Shown: positions 1-7,205 of the stretch, piece by piece
Layout of the letters: every line of letters begins with the position of its first letter
Numbering within the stretch: the first letter of the stretch is position 1
Assembly: GCA_964370005.1 (NCBI GenBank)
Contig: CAYJGR010000075.1
Span: 1 to 8,152, forward strand
Reading direction: 5' to 3'
Length of the DNA stretch: 8,152 nucleotides
Origin: Heteroruminococcus sp964370005
GTDB lineage: Bacteria > Bacillota > Clostridia > Oscillospirales > Ruminococcaceae
Made by a program: the position numbers and the translations under genes
Notes under the pieces: generated by a model
Databases searched by the model: none
What the model was told of the DNA's origin: nothing
Seen by the model: only the letters and a program-made list of their open reading frames with translations

Positions 1-1
1 T

Positions 2-3000
2 GTGGCTCTCGATGGTGTGGGGGTTTCTGCCGAGGGTGAACTGCGCGACTTCTCGGACAATGTGGCTTTCGAGCAGGCACAGCAAAATGCATATTACATC
101 ACAACACCCTACTTGTCTGAACTGGATGGGGCGATGGTTTTTGGCATCTCGGTTCCGGTCATAAGTGGCAACACCCTCGTGTCTGTCTTGTTGGCTGAAA
201 TTTCTATGGGGGATTTCAGCGTAATTTTAGAGGACACCATTTACGATCACGGCGACGCCTTTATCGTTGACCGAGAGTTGAATTTGCTTTTTTCCACCAG
301 TGAAAATCATGTGGGTGAAATATTAATTCCCGATGGCGATTTAAGCGAAATGGGTAGTGTAAACGTCACACAAGCCTACAATGATATTTCAAATTCTATG
401 GCGGGCAGTTTCTTTTACGACTATCACGGTGTGTCCAAACTCATGGTCTACATCCCCATCGACTCGACCGAGTGGGCTTTGGCGGTAAATGTCGAGACCG
501 ACACCGTAAACACCGGCCTTGCCTCGGCTGTACAGCAACTGGAATACCTTTGCCAAGCCATATATTGCTTTTTGATATTATTGCTGCTTTATATCTGGTA
601 TTCTCAATCCCGCACGGTCAAACAGCTTGAAAAAGCCGCATATAACGACCCTCTGACCGACCTGCCCAACATCGCAAAACTCAAAATGGATATGACTTCT
701 ATATTGATGCGCAATGCCGATATATGTTATTCCATCATTATATTTGACATCGAAAACTTTAAGGCCATAAACGAGATGTTTGGCTATGAAGTTGGCGACC
801 GTGTGTTAAAGACTGTCAAGGCATTGCATAATATGATGGGTGACCCTTCCCTCATCACGGCTCGAGTGGGTGATGATAGATTTGCTATGTTTGCCAAAGC
901 GGAATTTTTGGATGGGCTTTTAAGTGATCTTGGGGATTTCGACACCTATGTCTCTAAGTTATATGATGAGTTAATACCCGAGCTTGCCGATTACAACGGC
1001 ACATTCAAAATCGGCCGATATAATATACCAATGGGCGAAACAAATATTGAGGAAATACTCAGCTGTGCATACCTTGCACTCACAAGGGCAAAGCAAACCA
1101 AGGGCGAACCCCTGTGTGATTACGACAGCATATTAAAACAAAATGTACAAAAAGAGGCCGAGATAACAAGCAAGATGAAATACGCCCTGGAAAACCATGA
1201 ATTTAAGGTTTATTTACAGCCTAAGTTTAGCACGGGTGAGGATAAACTTGTGGGAGCAGAAGCTCTTGTGCGCTGGATTGAAGATGATGGCACAATAATA
1301 TACCCCAATGATTTTATACCACTGTTTGAACGAAACGGTTTTGTGGTCGAGCTTGATAAGTTTGTATTGGAAAAAGTTTGTATGGCTATGCGGCACTGGA
1401 TAGATCAAGGTATGAAGTGGCTTACGGTGTCGGTCAACTGTTCGAGGCTTAATTTATACAATCCATTTTTTGTGGATGGTGTGGTAGCTATTGCCGATAA
1501 ATATCAAATACCCCATGAATATATTGAAATAGAGCTGACCGAATCGACCACTATGGAAAATGAAGATAGTATAGAGCATTTATTTGCCGAACTTAGAAAG
1601 AATGGATTTAAGATATCTATAGATGATTTTGGTGCGGGTTACTCCTCGCTTGGTATGCTTAAAAATCTACATGTTGATACCCTCAAAATGGATCGCAGCT
1701 TTTTTGTGGGGGGTAAGAATGCCCGCCGTGATGATATGCTTATCGACAGTATTGTAAAGATGTCTCATAATTTGGGTATGTATGTGGTGGCCGAGGGTAT
1801 AGAGACCCCCGAGCAGGTTGAGCTACTTAAATCGATGAATTGTGATGCTATACAGGGGTATGTTCATGCACAACCCATGCCGGTTTGGGATTTCGAGGTA
1901 AAATACCGTGAGCTTATGGAGCTTACGCCAGCCGACACTAATGCTGTACCGCTCGTACAGAACATAAACAATGCCCGATATGCAAATTCAATAGTACCCT
2001 GTGGCATATTGGTGAGCAAACTGGATGAAGATTTTACAATTATAGAAGCAAATGATGGATATTTTAATATTATTGGTTATTCACGAGAGGAATTAAAAGA
2101 AAAGTTTAGTAATAAAGGTATGCAAATTGTACACCCGGATGACAGGGCAGGTGCTATTGAAAATTTTGCTCAACAAATGCAAATCGACCCGAATGCACAA
2201 CTTGATTATGCTTGTAGATTGCTCACAAAACACAATGGTTACATCGTCGCACAACTCAGCGGCAAGGTTGCACAAAATGCAAAGGGCGAGCCACTGCTGT
2301 TTTACACGGTAAGCGACATCACACTTTATTCGGAAAATTTACGCAAACTTCAAGAAGAGCGTGATTTTAATGCACGCATCGCCTCACTGACTAACAACAT
2401 ATTTTTTGATTATGACATACAGAGTAAAACCATGCGTTTTTCGAAGAATTTTGCCGACAAATTTTTGATACCTAATGTCATGGAGAACTTTTCGGATTCT
2501 GAGATTGGCCAAGAGATGTTCCATGGCAATACACAGGACCCCCATACCAGCTCCTCGGGCACGCCCCTTCCTCCAAAGGAAGGAGAGTTCTGTTTGACCT
2601 TACCTGACGGTGAACCTGTGTGGTACTTATACGAGTATGAGACCATTTATGACCCAAAGGAGCAAAAGCACCGCACAGTGGGCAAGATGACCGAGGCGGC
2701 CGGCCACAAGTTAGAGATGGACATATTAAAGATGAAATCCCAAAGCAACACTATGGACGACATCTTCAACAAGAGCGCCACCCAGCGTTACATCCGCAAC
2801 TACCTAAAACTTGCCACCGCCAACAACATCAACGGCGCATTTTTTGTGGTGAACTTGGAGAATTACAAACAGCTTTGTGATAGTTTTGGGTATGAGTGGG
2901 GCGAGCAATGTCTGAAGGATCTGGGTGTTGTTTTACGTAGCATGTTCAGAAGTGCCGATATTATAGGCCGAGCACAGGATGATAAGTTCTTTGTATTTAT

Positions 3001-3244
3001 AAACAACTACAATACAGTAGGGTTTATTAAAAAGAAAGCCGAGGAGCTTTGCCGTGAGCTTGGCAAAACCTATGAGGTGCAGGGCACGGTTCTGAGCTTG
3101 TCGGTACGCATCGGCATATCGTTATACCCCGAGCATGGCGACACATTTGAAAATCTGTACGAGAAAGCACAGGCTGTACTTGATGGCCTAAGTGGCAATG
3201 ATGCATACAGATTTGCGGTGTATGGGGATGAGTTGAAGGCTTAG
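2..3244 (+). CDS. Membrane-anchored Cache-GGDEF-EAL-PAS-PAS-GGDEF protein, predicted c-di-GMP phosphodiesterase (5' end missing)
   Basis: Predicted to hydrolyse c-di-GMP to pGpG at the membrane in response to an extracellular ligand. The reading frame is open at the left edge, so the GTG at position 2 is not a supported start; a first membrane helix and the front of the sensor are probably missing. Residues counted from position 2: Cache-type sensor 1-170; membrane helix about 183-200; GGDEF-like domain about 212-372 with GDDRF at 290-294 in place of GGDEF; EAL domain about 395-640; PAS about 662-777; probable second PAS about 780-905; GGDEF-like domain about 918-1075 with QDDKF at 992-996. 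The EAL domain keeps the expected metal and catalytic residues: E420 of EALVRW, N479, E511 of ELTES, D541 and D542 of DDFG, K562, E598, E601 and Q618. Both GGDEF sites lack the GG(D/E)EF signature, so cyclase activity is unlikely; the first may bind GTP as an allosteric site. Family call is firm; activity and ligand are inferred. Confidence 0.95.
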   Translation: MALDGVGVSAEGELRDFSDNVAFEQAQQNAYYITTPYLSELDGAMVFGISVPVISGNTLVSVLLAEISMGDFSVILEDTIYDHGDAFIVDRELNLLFSTSENHVGEILIPDGDLSEMGSVNVTQAYNDISNSMAGSFFYDYHGVSKLMVYIPIDSTEWALAVNVETDTVNTGLASAVQQLEYLCQAIYCFLILLLLYIWYSQSRTVKQLEKAAYNDPLTDLPNIAKLKMDMTSILMRNADICYSIIIFDIENFKAINEMFGYEVGDRVLKTVKALHNMMGDPSLITARVGDDRFAMFAKAEFLDGLLSDLGDFDTYVSKLYDELIPELADYNGTFKIGRYNIPMGETNIEEILSCAYLALTRAKQTKGEPLCDYDSILKQNVQKEAEITSKMKYALENHEFKVYLQPKFSTGEDKLVGAEALVRWIEDDGTIIYPNDFIPLFERNGFVVELDKFVLEKVCMAMRHWIDQGMKWLTVSVNCSRLNLYNPFFVDGVVAIADKYQIPHEYIEIELTESTTMENEDSIEHLFAELRKNGFKISIDDFGAGYSSLGMLKNLHVDTLKMDRSFFVGGKNARRDDMLIDSIVKMSHNLGMYVVAEGIETPEQVELLKSMNCDAIQGYVHAQPMPVWDFEVKYRELMELTPADTNAVPLVQNINNARYANSIVPCGILVSKLDEDFTIIEANDGYFNIIGYSREELKEKFSNKGMQIVHPDDRAGAIENFAQQMQIDPNAQLDYACRLLTKHNGYIVAQLSGKVAQNAKGEPLLFYTVSDITLYSENLRKLQEERDFNARIASLTNNIFFDYDIQSKTMRFSKNFADKFLIPNVMENFSDSEIGQEMFHGNTQDPHTSSSGTPLPPKEGEFCLTLPDGEPVWYLYEYETIYDPKEQKHRTVGKMTEAAGHKLEMDILKMKSQSNTMDDIFNKSATQRYIRNYLKLATANNINGAFFVVNLENYKQLCDSFGYEWGEQCLKDLGVVLRSMFRSADIIGRAQDDKFFVFINNYNTVGFIKKKAEELCRELGKTYEVQGTVLSLSVRIGISLYPEHGDTFENLYEKAQAVLDGLSGNDAYRFAVYGDELKA

Positions 3245-3316
3245 CAAATGGCGATAAACAATGGCAACCCCGTGAGATAGGGGTTGCCATTGTTTTGTGG
3301 GGTGGGGTGTACTCAT
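3188..3316 (-). other. Short ORF behind an orphan strong ribosome binding site (42 codons, doubtful gene)
   Basis: An ATG at 3316-3314 opens a 42-residue frame that ends with TAG at 3190-3188. It begins with the residues MSTPHPTKQW and resembles no family I know. It lies 31 nt after the stop of the last operon gene, runs through the terminator hairpin and then antisense to the 3' end of the EAL gene. That path makes a conserved protein unlikely, and the downstream codons are probably just the complement of the EAL gene. It is listed because the start signal in front of it is unusually good. It could be a real small peptide, the stump of a deleted sixth operon gene, or chance. Confidence 0.25.
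3256..3295. terminator. Probable bidirectional intrinsic terminator between convergent genes
   Basis: Positions 3256-3271 and 3280-3295 form a perfect 16-bp inverted repeat with an 8-nt loop (GTGAGATA); the core is GGCAACCCC paired with GGGGTTGCC. It starts 11 nt after the stop codon of the EAL gene and lies 52 nt beyond the stop of the convergent methyltransferase gene. The outer pairs are A-T, leaving a short T run on either strand (TTTT at 3293-3296 on +, TTT on -). The T tracts are brief, so termination strength is uncertain, but the position and symmetry fit a shared terminator. Confidence 0.8.
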
Positions 3317-3323
3317 GATTTTC

Positions 3324-3329
3324 CCTCCT
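3324..3329 (-). promoter_or_regulatory. Orphan Shine-Dalgarno site AGGAGG
   Basis: The minus strand reads AGGAGG followed by a further G, 7 nt before the ATG at 3316. It is a better match to the consensus than the sites in front of the last two operon genes. It sits 18 nt beyond the stop of the LCM-type methyltransferase, where the site of a next operon gene would be expected, yet no recognisable gene follows. Confidence 0.5.
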
Positions 3330-3347
3330 GTTGATAGTGATTGCAGA

Positions 3348-4157
3348 CTATAATCCCACACGCAGTATCATGGCGTGCATTTGGCCGTCGGCTATTTTGG
3401 TTGCAATCCTTGTATAAAGTTTGAGCTGTTTGCGAAGTGGTTTTGAGACGTTGCCAAAAAATCCGCTTATCGATATAAGTTTTATGTTGGCTTGGGCCGC
3501 AAATTCTTTGGGGTCGTTTATATAAAAATACATCATGGCACTTTGATTACCTGTTTTTTTGACATAGCGCGCCGCATACTTTATGCCGAACTGATCGGTG
3601 GCATCAAAAAGCATCTCTGCATTTGAAAATGATTTTTTTAGTTTGGCAATGAGGGCTAAGACTACATTCTCCCTAAAATACTGTAGCACGCCCGCCACAA
3701 CAAATATGGTGGGCACAGTGCAGTCCATATACTGTTCATAATCCAAAGCGGTGGCGTCGCCCGGTATAAGGGTTTCGTTTTGGCCCTCCCCTAAAACAAC
3801 CCTTCTTTGATCTATGACATGTTCAAAATCTATCTCATAGAAGTGTGTGTTTTGAGAAACATCTTGAAGTCTAAAGGCCATGGTCTCAAGCCCGCACCCG
3901 ATACAAACCACATTTGATTTTTCATGCCGTGCTACAAACTCCCGCACCACATTATCCATTACAACCGCCCTTGAAGCCGAGGCCAACATGGTATATTCAC
4001 TGCTTTTTTCTGTGATAATATTTGCCGGCAAGGAGTCCTTGAGGCTAAGTGCCTTTTGGTCATAAAAATATTCCGGAAACCGCTTCGAAATATAAATGCG
4101 TGCCATCAAAGGGATAAATAACGTATCCTCGACACCGCTAAGTTTTTTACTTTTCAT
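3348..4157 (-). CDS. LCM/PPM-type class I SAM-dependent methyltransferase
   Basis: Cytoplasmic SAM-dependent O-methyltransferase of the leucine carboxyl methyltransferase-like group, which includes enzymes annotated as polyketide O-methyltransferases; substrate unknown. The protein is 269 residues. The SAM-binding glycine motif is VVCIGCGLET at 83-92, the acidic end of strand 2 is in YEIDFEHVIDQRR at 107-119, GDA is at 133-135, and FVVAGVLQYF at 152-161 corresponds to the EGVLMYL-like motif with A replacing the usual E. The frame stays open for 79 more codons upstream, but those overlap the preceding gene in another reading frame. The ATG at 4157 is preferred because the protein family begins here and AAGGTGGAG ends 4 nt before it. 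The start overlaps the end of the preceding methyltransferase by 11 nt, so translation is probably coupled. It is the last recognisable gene of the operon. Confidence 0.88.
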   Translation of the reverse strand: MKSKKLSGVEDTLFIPLMARIYISKRFPEYFYDQKALSLKDSLPANIITEKSSEYTMLASASRAVVMDNVVREFVARHEKSNVVCIGCGLETMAFRLQDVSQNTHFYEIDFEHVIDQRRVVLGEGQNETLIPGDATALDYEQYMDCTVPTIFVVAGVLQYFRENVVLALIAKLKKSFSNAEMLFDATDQFGIKYAARYVKKTGNQSAMMYFYINDPKEFAAQANIKLISISGFFGNVSKPLRKQLKLYTRIATKIADGQMHAMILRVGL

Positions 4158-4815
4158 TTTTCTCCACCTTTCTTGCGCAAAAATAAACAAGTGAGCCGTA
4201 GTAGTCAAAAAACTCAATTGTAAAATCTTTTGAAAGCCTTTGCCTAACAGAGTTTTCGCTGTCAAAGGGAAGCGTAAGCCAGCCTTTTTTTGCCAGTATG
4301 TTTTTAGCTGTAAAATCGGCAAGTCCGCCTTTGCCCTCCACATAGAAACTTGCAAGCAGTATGCCGTCCTTTTTGAGCACCCTTGTAATTTCACAAAATG
4401 CCTTGTCTTTATCGGGGAAGACGTGAAAGCCGTTCATGCTGAAAATAATATCGAAAGTTTCGTCTTCAAATTGCAAATCCCCCACATCGCCCCGCACAAA
4501 GTTTATATTTTCGTCACTCATGCGCTGCCTTGCGATACCAAGCATATCCTCACTGTAATCAAGGCAGGTTATCTGTGCATTTTTCATCTTGTTGTACTTC
4601 TCATAGACAAAAACCCCTGTCCCTACGGGTACATCAAGGATTTTACCCTCAAACTCGGTGGGGATTTTATCGAGCAGTTTCTGTGCGATTACATTATTAT
4701 CCGCACCTTTCCAAACAATTTTTGCATATAGCTTGCTCCACCAAGTTTTATGGGTAATAAATACATCGTAGAAATTCTTTGAGGATTTATATGAGTTTTG
4801 TATTTTATCAGGCAT
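4147..4815 (-). CDS. UbiE-like class I SAM-dependent methyltransferase
   Basis: Small-molecule methyltransferase of the Methyltransf_11/25 type, 222 residues, cytoplasmic; substrate unknown. The SAM site is visible as ILDVPVGTG at 59-67, the strand-2 acid as D86 in CLDYSEDM, the next loop as GDVGDLQFED at 109-118, and the post-motif strand as FDIIFSMNGFHVF at 121-133. The usual D-x-G-x-G-x-G loop has proline at the first glycine (D61, P63, G65, G67). I recall the same DVPVGTG form from related clostridial proteins, so it need not mean loss of activity. The N-terminal segment (residues 13-35, rich in Trp and Tyr) is typical of this subgroup and may cover the substrate pocket. The ATG at 4815 is only 1 nt after the stop of the hydrolase gene and has GGTGGAG at 4820-4826 inside that gene. 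Methylation of the same compound handled by the neighbouring enzymes is inferred. Confidence 0.9.
   Translation of the reverse strand: MPDKIQNSYKSSKNFYDVFITHKTWWSKLYAKIVWKGADNNVIAQKLLDKIPTEFEGKILDVPVGTGVFVYEKYNKMKNAQITCLDYSEDMLGIARQRMSDENINFVRGDVGDLQFEDETFDIIFSMNGFHVFPDKDKAFCEITRVLKKDGILLASFYVEGKGGLADFTAKNILAKKGWLTLPFDSENSVRQRLSKDFTIEFFDYYGSLVYFCARKVEKNEK
4162..4170 (-). promoter_or_regulatory. Ribosome binding site that fixes the start of the LCM-type methyltransferase
   Basis: The minus strand reads AAGGTGGAG, then AAAA, then the ATG at 4157. It lies inside the last codons of the upstream methyltransferase gene. It supports this ATG over the in-frame ATG at 4394, which would give an unrelated 79-residue extension. 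Confidence 0.75.
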
Positions 4816-4816
4816 A

Positions 4817-5422
4817 CTACTCCACCACCGTTATCTTAAAATCACATATGCTATCCCCATCACCAATGGTTTTTGTCCTGCCCCAAACAAGTTTTGGGTG
4901 CATGCCCCCATAAACTATGTCATCCCCTCGGCAAAACGCCTTTGTAATTTCGGGGTAACCGTATTTGGTGCAAATATCCGCATATGGACATTTGGTCATA
5001 TCAAAGCGCATTTCTTTTTTTGATATTTCATGAAACACCGCATCAAAATTTTGCTTTACCCCAAATTTTTTCTTTGTCATGTTGCCAAACATAACGGGCG
5101 TTTTTTTATAGATACCGGGGATTTTCATGAGCTTTGAGACAATTTCTGCCCCTCTATAACTTCTCCACTCGATAAACTTGAAATTGAATGCCAGCGCATC
5201 ATCTCTTGATATGCCATGCTCAATCTGTGCATCAAGTAGCGAAATACATGGGTAGATTTTTACTCGTGTGTGTTGGTGCATGGTTTTTGCTTCTCTCGCA
5301 TTTTCTGTGCAAAGTTCCTCAAATCTTTTTTGTGCCGAATTTGCAATTCTATTCCCCTTTTCCTCGCCGTAGGTATCTGTTAAAAACCCGTTTGCTTGTG
5401 ACAAGAATTTGTTTTTGCCCAT
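4817..5422 (-). CDS. L-2-amino-thiazoline-4-carboxylic acid hydrolase family protein
   Basis: Member of the ATC hydrolase family, named after the Pseudomonas enzyme that opens the thiazoline ring of L-2-amino-thiazoline-4-carboxylate on the way to L-cysteine. Most members in anaerobic Firmicutes are untested. The protein is 201 residues. Its C-terminal third carries the family pattern: C145-PYADI-C151, F163-C164, D167-D168, R182-T-K-T, then GDGDSICDF at 187-195 with C193 and D194. These Cys and Asp residues could form a metal or catalytic site. The N-terminal part is helical and charged, with no signal peptide or membrane segment, so it is cytoplasmic. The start is well supported: AAGGAG at 5430-5435 lies 7 nt before the ATG. 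It follows the ABC half-transporter B by 60 nt, with a hairpin between, and precedes the methyltransferase by 1 nt. Family call is good; the actual substrate is unknown and may be a larger sulfur heterocycle. Confidence 0.85.
   Translation of the reverse strand: MGKNKFLSQANGFLTDTYGEEKGNRIANSAQKRFEELCTENAREAKTMHQHTRVKIYPCISLLDAQIEHGISRDDALAFNFKFIEWRSYRGAEIVSKLMKIPGIYKKTPVMFGNMTKKKFGVKQNFDAVFHEISKKEMRFDMTKCPYADICTKYGYPEITKAFCRGDDIVYGGMHPKLVWGRTKTIGDGDSICDFKITVVE
4820..4826 (-). promoter_or_regulatory. Ribosome binding site of the UbiE-like methyltransferase, embedded in the hydrolase gene
   Basis: The minus strand reads GGTGGAG, then TAGT, then the ATG at 4815. The site forms the last Val-Glu codons of the hydrolase gene and its stop codon lies in the spacer, so ribosomes ending on the hydrolase would be placed to start on the methyltransferase. 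Confidence 0.7.
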
Positions 5423-5429
5423 TTCATAT

Positions 5430-5435
5430 CTCCTT
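5430..5435 (-). promoter_or_regulatory. Strong ribosome binding site of the hydrolase gene
   Basis: The minus strand reads AAGGAG, 7 nt before the ATG at 5422. It lies 7 nt downstream of the intercistronic hairpin, close enough that the hairpin could affect ribosome access. Unlike the other genes of the operon, this one has no overlap with its upstream neighbour and must recruit ribosomes itself. Confidence 0.75.
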
Positions 5436-5442
5436 TAACCAA

Positions 5443-5475
5443 GTCCGGGGATAGTAAAAATCGCTACCCCCGGAC
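5443..5475 (-). promoter_or_regulatory. Intercistronic hairpin between the transporter genes and the enzyme genes
   Basis: On the minus strand GTCCGGGG (5475-5468) pairs with CCCCGGAC (5450-5443). A G-U pair (5467 with 5451) then continues the stem into UAG/CUA, giving 12 bp around a 9-nt loop. On the plus strand the same position would be an A-C mismatch, so the structure is better in the minus-strand RNA. It begins 8 nt after the transporter stop. Only UUGGUU follows it, so it is a weak terminator candidate at best. It may be a 3' stabiliser or a partial attenuator setting transporter and enzyme levels apart. Confidence 0.65.
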
Positions 5476-5482
5476 GGTATTT

Positions 5483-7205
5483 TTACGCCAGCGTCCAATT
5501 CATGCTCTCGGTCTGTAGGTTTATCATATTTTCATAATCATTCGATGTTTTTATCAGCTCGCCATGCTTGCCCTGGGCCGCCACCCTGCCATCTTTGAGC
5601 AGTACAATTTTATTCGCACCCGCAATGGTTCTCATGCGGTGGGCTATGACTATAACAGTCTTATTCTTTGTGAGCCGTGATATGGCCTTTTGTACCGCAC
5701 TCTCGTTTTGGATGTCGAGTGAGGAGGTGGCCTCATCAAGCAGTACAATAGGGGCATCCTTGAGCAGTGCCCGCGCAATTGACAACCTCTGACGCTCGCC
5801 ACCCGAGAGTTTGGAGCCGTTTTCGCCTATGAGGGTGTTGTAACCGTCGGGCATACTCATGATAAAATCATGGCACATGGCATCTTGCGCCGCCTGCATG
5901 ACCTCATCATCTGTAGCACCTTTTCTGCCAATGCGTATGTTCTCAATCACAGTGTTGTTAAAGAGGGTTACATCCTGGAATACGATGGATATTTCTTTTA
6001 GCAGTGTTTCGGGCTCGATGGCGTTTACATACTCGCCACCGATGGTTATGCTCCCGCTGCTTATATCCCAAAAGCGGGCGGCCAGCTTCATGGCGGTGGA
6101 TTTGCCCCCACCCGATGGCCCCACAAGTGCCGTGATCTCGCCCTGCTTTGCAGTGAAGGACACGCCGTCCAACACCGTTTCGCTCGTATCATAGGCAAAT
6201 TTCACATCCTCAAAGCATATGTCATACCCATTGGGTGACATGTTCTCCTTACCTGTCTGCACCTTGGTGTTTTCAAACTCCTTCATGCGATCGACACTTT
6301 TTAAGGCGATAAATATGCCCGCAAGGTTGACAAGGGCACCGGCCAGCGGGTCATATATCCTTGAAGCTATCATCAAAAACACGAGGAAAGTGAGAAGTGT
6401 TACCTCGCCTGTGGCAAGCAAGCTCACTCCCACAATCATGGTGGTTGCGATGCCGAGTTTTAGAATCATTTGCGCAAGGCTAACAAATACGCCGGTGACA
6501 AATTCGGCCTTTATGCTTGATTTTTCGTGGCTGTCAAAATGGGCGTTCATGATTTCGAGGTGGGACTTCTCACGGTTATTAGCCTTTATGTCCTTGACGT
6601 TTTCAAGGCACTCCTGAATTTTATCGAGGTAGGTAAGCTGTATGGTCTTTGTTTTTACAGTGTAGTAGTCCTGCAACTTCTTTGTGGCGATGCAGAGTAT
6701 AAACGATACAGGAATTACCCAAGTGAGCGAAAGAGCCAATCGCCAATCGAATATAAACATACCCAGCCCCATAATCACCGTGGAAATTATAGAGCCGAAA
6801 AAGCCGGGGATGAAATGAGAAAACGCATTTTCCATCATGGTGACATCCCCCATAACCGTCGAGGTGACATCGGCCAAATCCTTTTTGCCAAAGAAAGACA
6901 GCGGGAGTTTGCGCAGCGTTTCAGCAAGTGAAATGCGCATATTGGCACTCTCATCATAAGCTGAAATAAAACAAAAATTATACTGAAAATAATACANNNN
7001 NNNNNNATGCGGCATAAATTAGCACACTGTATACAGGGGCGCTACCCTCTAATACAGGCATCATGGTATCCTGTATAAAGTAGTACGAAATGCCACTTAT
7101 GGCCATTATCGCTATGTTGATGACCACCGTAATCATACCGGCTTTTAACAGCTCGCTCGCCCCCATATCGGTCAGGGCAAATGTCTTTTTCAGATAGCTT
7201 TTCAT
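5483..7205 (-). CDS. ABC half-transporter B (permease fused to ATPase), interrupted by an assembly gap
   Basis: Second subunit of a heterodimeric ABC transporter in the cytoplasmic membrane: membrane domain followed by ATPase domain. The 66 N-terminal residues (MKSYLKKTFALTD...) lie at 7205-7008 and the 503 C-terminal residues (from YYFQYN) at 6994-5483. Ten Ns separate them and the two parts are in different frames as written, so neither piece alone is the gene. The ATPase domain has Walker A GPSGGGKST (6095-6121), LSGGERQ signature (5789-5809), Walker B IVLLDEAT with catalytic Glu, canonical D-loop SSLD and switch histidine in VIAHRM. The ATG at 7205 shares its A with the TGA of the upstream half-transporter (TGATG) and has GAGGTG 8 nt before it. 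With about a dozen missing codons the length would be near 580, normal for the family. The membrane domain resembles pairs near YbtPQ/IrtAB siderophore transporters, but direction and cargo cannot be assigned. Confidence 0.9.
6997..7006. other. Assembly gap of 10 Ns inside half-transporter B
   Basis: Ten undetermined bases split the membrane domain after residues VLIYAA and before YYFQYN. For one continuous frame the true gap must be a multiple of 3, so 10 is a placeholder rather than a measured length. From memory of related proteins, roughly 10-13 codons of a membrane helix are missing. Confidence 0.9.

Noticed and set aside
863..883. Active diguanylate cyclase site in the first GGDEF domain
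   Set aside because: The motif reads GDDRF; loss of the second Gly and of the Glu makes cyclase activity unlikely, so the gene is not called a cyclase.
4158..4394. Upstream 79-codon extension of the LCM-type methyltransferase frame
   Set aside because: It overlaps the UbiE-like methyltransferase in a different frame, has no family resemblance, and the ATG at 4157 has its own good ribosome binding site.
4240..4731. Plus-strand 163-residue open frame opposite the UbiE-like methyltransferase
   Set aside because: It is antisense to a gene with clear SAM-binding motifs and resembles no protein family.
5423..5482. Promoter for the hydrolase-methyltransferase genes
   Set aside because: The minus strand has a TACTAT that could pass for a -10 box, but there is no -35 box at the right distance and the hairpin occupies the space.
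6219..6931. Overlapping plus-strand open frames opposite half-transporter B
   Set aside because: Both lie entirely antisense to the conserved membrane and ATPase domains of half-transporter B; no independent support.
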